6,039 bases of DNA from Lawsonibacter sp. (GTDB lineage: Bacteria; Bacillota; Clostridia; Oscillospirales; Oscillospiraceae). Shown here piece by piece: positions 5,981 through 6,039 of the stretch; position 1 is the stretch's first letter; every line of letters begins with the position of its first letter. The stretch spans positions 1 to 6,039 of the forward strand of contig JAHHSC010000082.1 in NCBI GenBank assembly GCA_020025455.1. The letters are read 5' to 3'. The notes beneath the pieces were generated by a model, which worked only from the letters and a program-made list of their open reading frames with translations, did no database searches and was not told the DNA's origin. The position numbers and the translations under genes were made by a program.

Positions 5981-6039
5981 TCACAGCTGCCGCAGGATCT
6001 CCTGCCGCTTCTGCTCATACTCCCGGTCGCTGATAAGAC
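5981..6039 (-). CDS. C-terminus of a second SHOCT-domain protein (truncated by window edge)
   Basis: Only the last 18 codons and the TGA are inside the window. They read LISDREYEQKRQEILRQL. This fits the second half of a SHOCT domain (turn, D/E-R/E-E-Y/F, K-R/K, I-L) and resembles the same part of the next gene (LYSEEEYKAKKSQIIRE). The reading frame was found by translating the edge by hand; it differs from that of the neighbouring ORF extension. The rest of the protein, including any membrane segment, lies beyond 6039. It is 22 bases upstream of the next SHOCT gene, so the two are likely in one operon. Confidence 0.7.
   Translation of the reverse strand, partial: LISDREYEQKRQEILRQL

Overview
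The window looks like ordinary chromosome of a Gram-positive, moderately high-GC member of the Clostridia (my guess is an Oscillospiraceae-type gut bacterium). The reasons are a single-chain glycyl-tRNA synthetase behind a T-box leader, strong AAGGAG-type ribosome binding sites, sigma-A-like promoters with 17-bp spacers, and U-tract hairpin terminators. The genus cannot be fixed from this sequence alone.

Layout. Positions 1-832 hold two small genes on the plus strand: a one-pass membrane-anchored protein and a membrane protein ending in a zinc ribbon. They are visibly AT-richer than the rest and look like an accessory cassette. A 36-nt perfect palindrome (880-915) separates them from everything else and can terminate transcription from both sides. 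From 940 to the end all genes are on the minus strand. In order of transcription (right to left) they are: the last codons of a SHOCT-domain gene; a second SHOCT-domain membrane protein; rnhA (RNase HI) and its terminator; a promoter with a MoxR-type AAA+ ATPase and its partner VWA protein; then a second promoter, a glycine T-box leader with its terminator, a hairpin-rich spacer, and glyQS.

How the parts work together. The MoxR ATPase and the VWA protein are a classic conserved pair, thought to act together in maturing or remodelling a target protein. glyQS is controlled by transcription attenuation: the leader shows a GGC (glycine) specifier, an antiterminator bulge whose UGGA can pair with the UCCA end of uncharged tRNA-Gly, and a competing 13-bp terminator. 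I see no terminator between the VWA gene and the glyQS promoter, so read-through from the MoxR operon would have to pass the T-box.

I did not find a convincing undescribed system. The items most worth checking are the hairpin cluster between the T-box terminator and glyQS, the unusual DSGGS metal site of the VWA protein, the two adjacent SHOCT genes, and the AT-richer membrane/zinc-ribbon pair. No tRNA, rRNA, CRISPR array, transposase or origin was seen.
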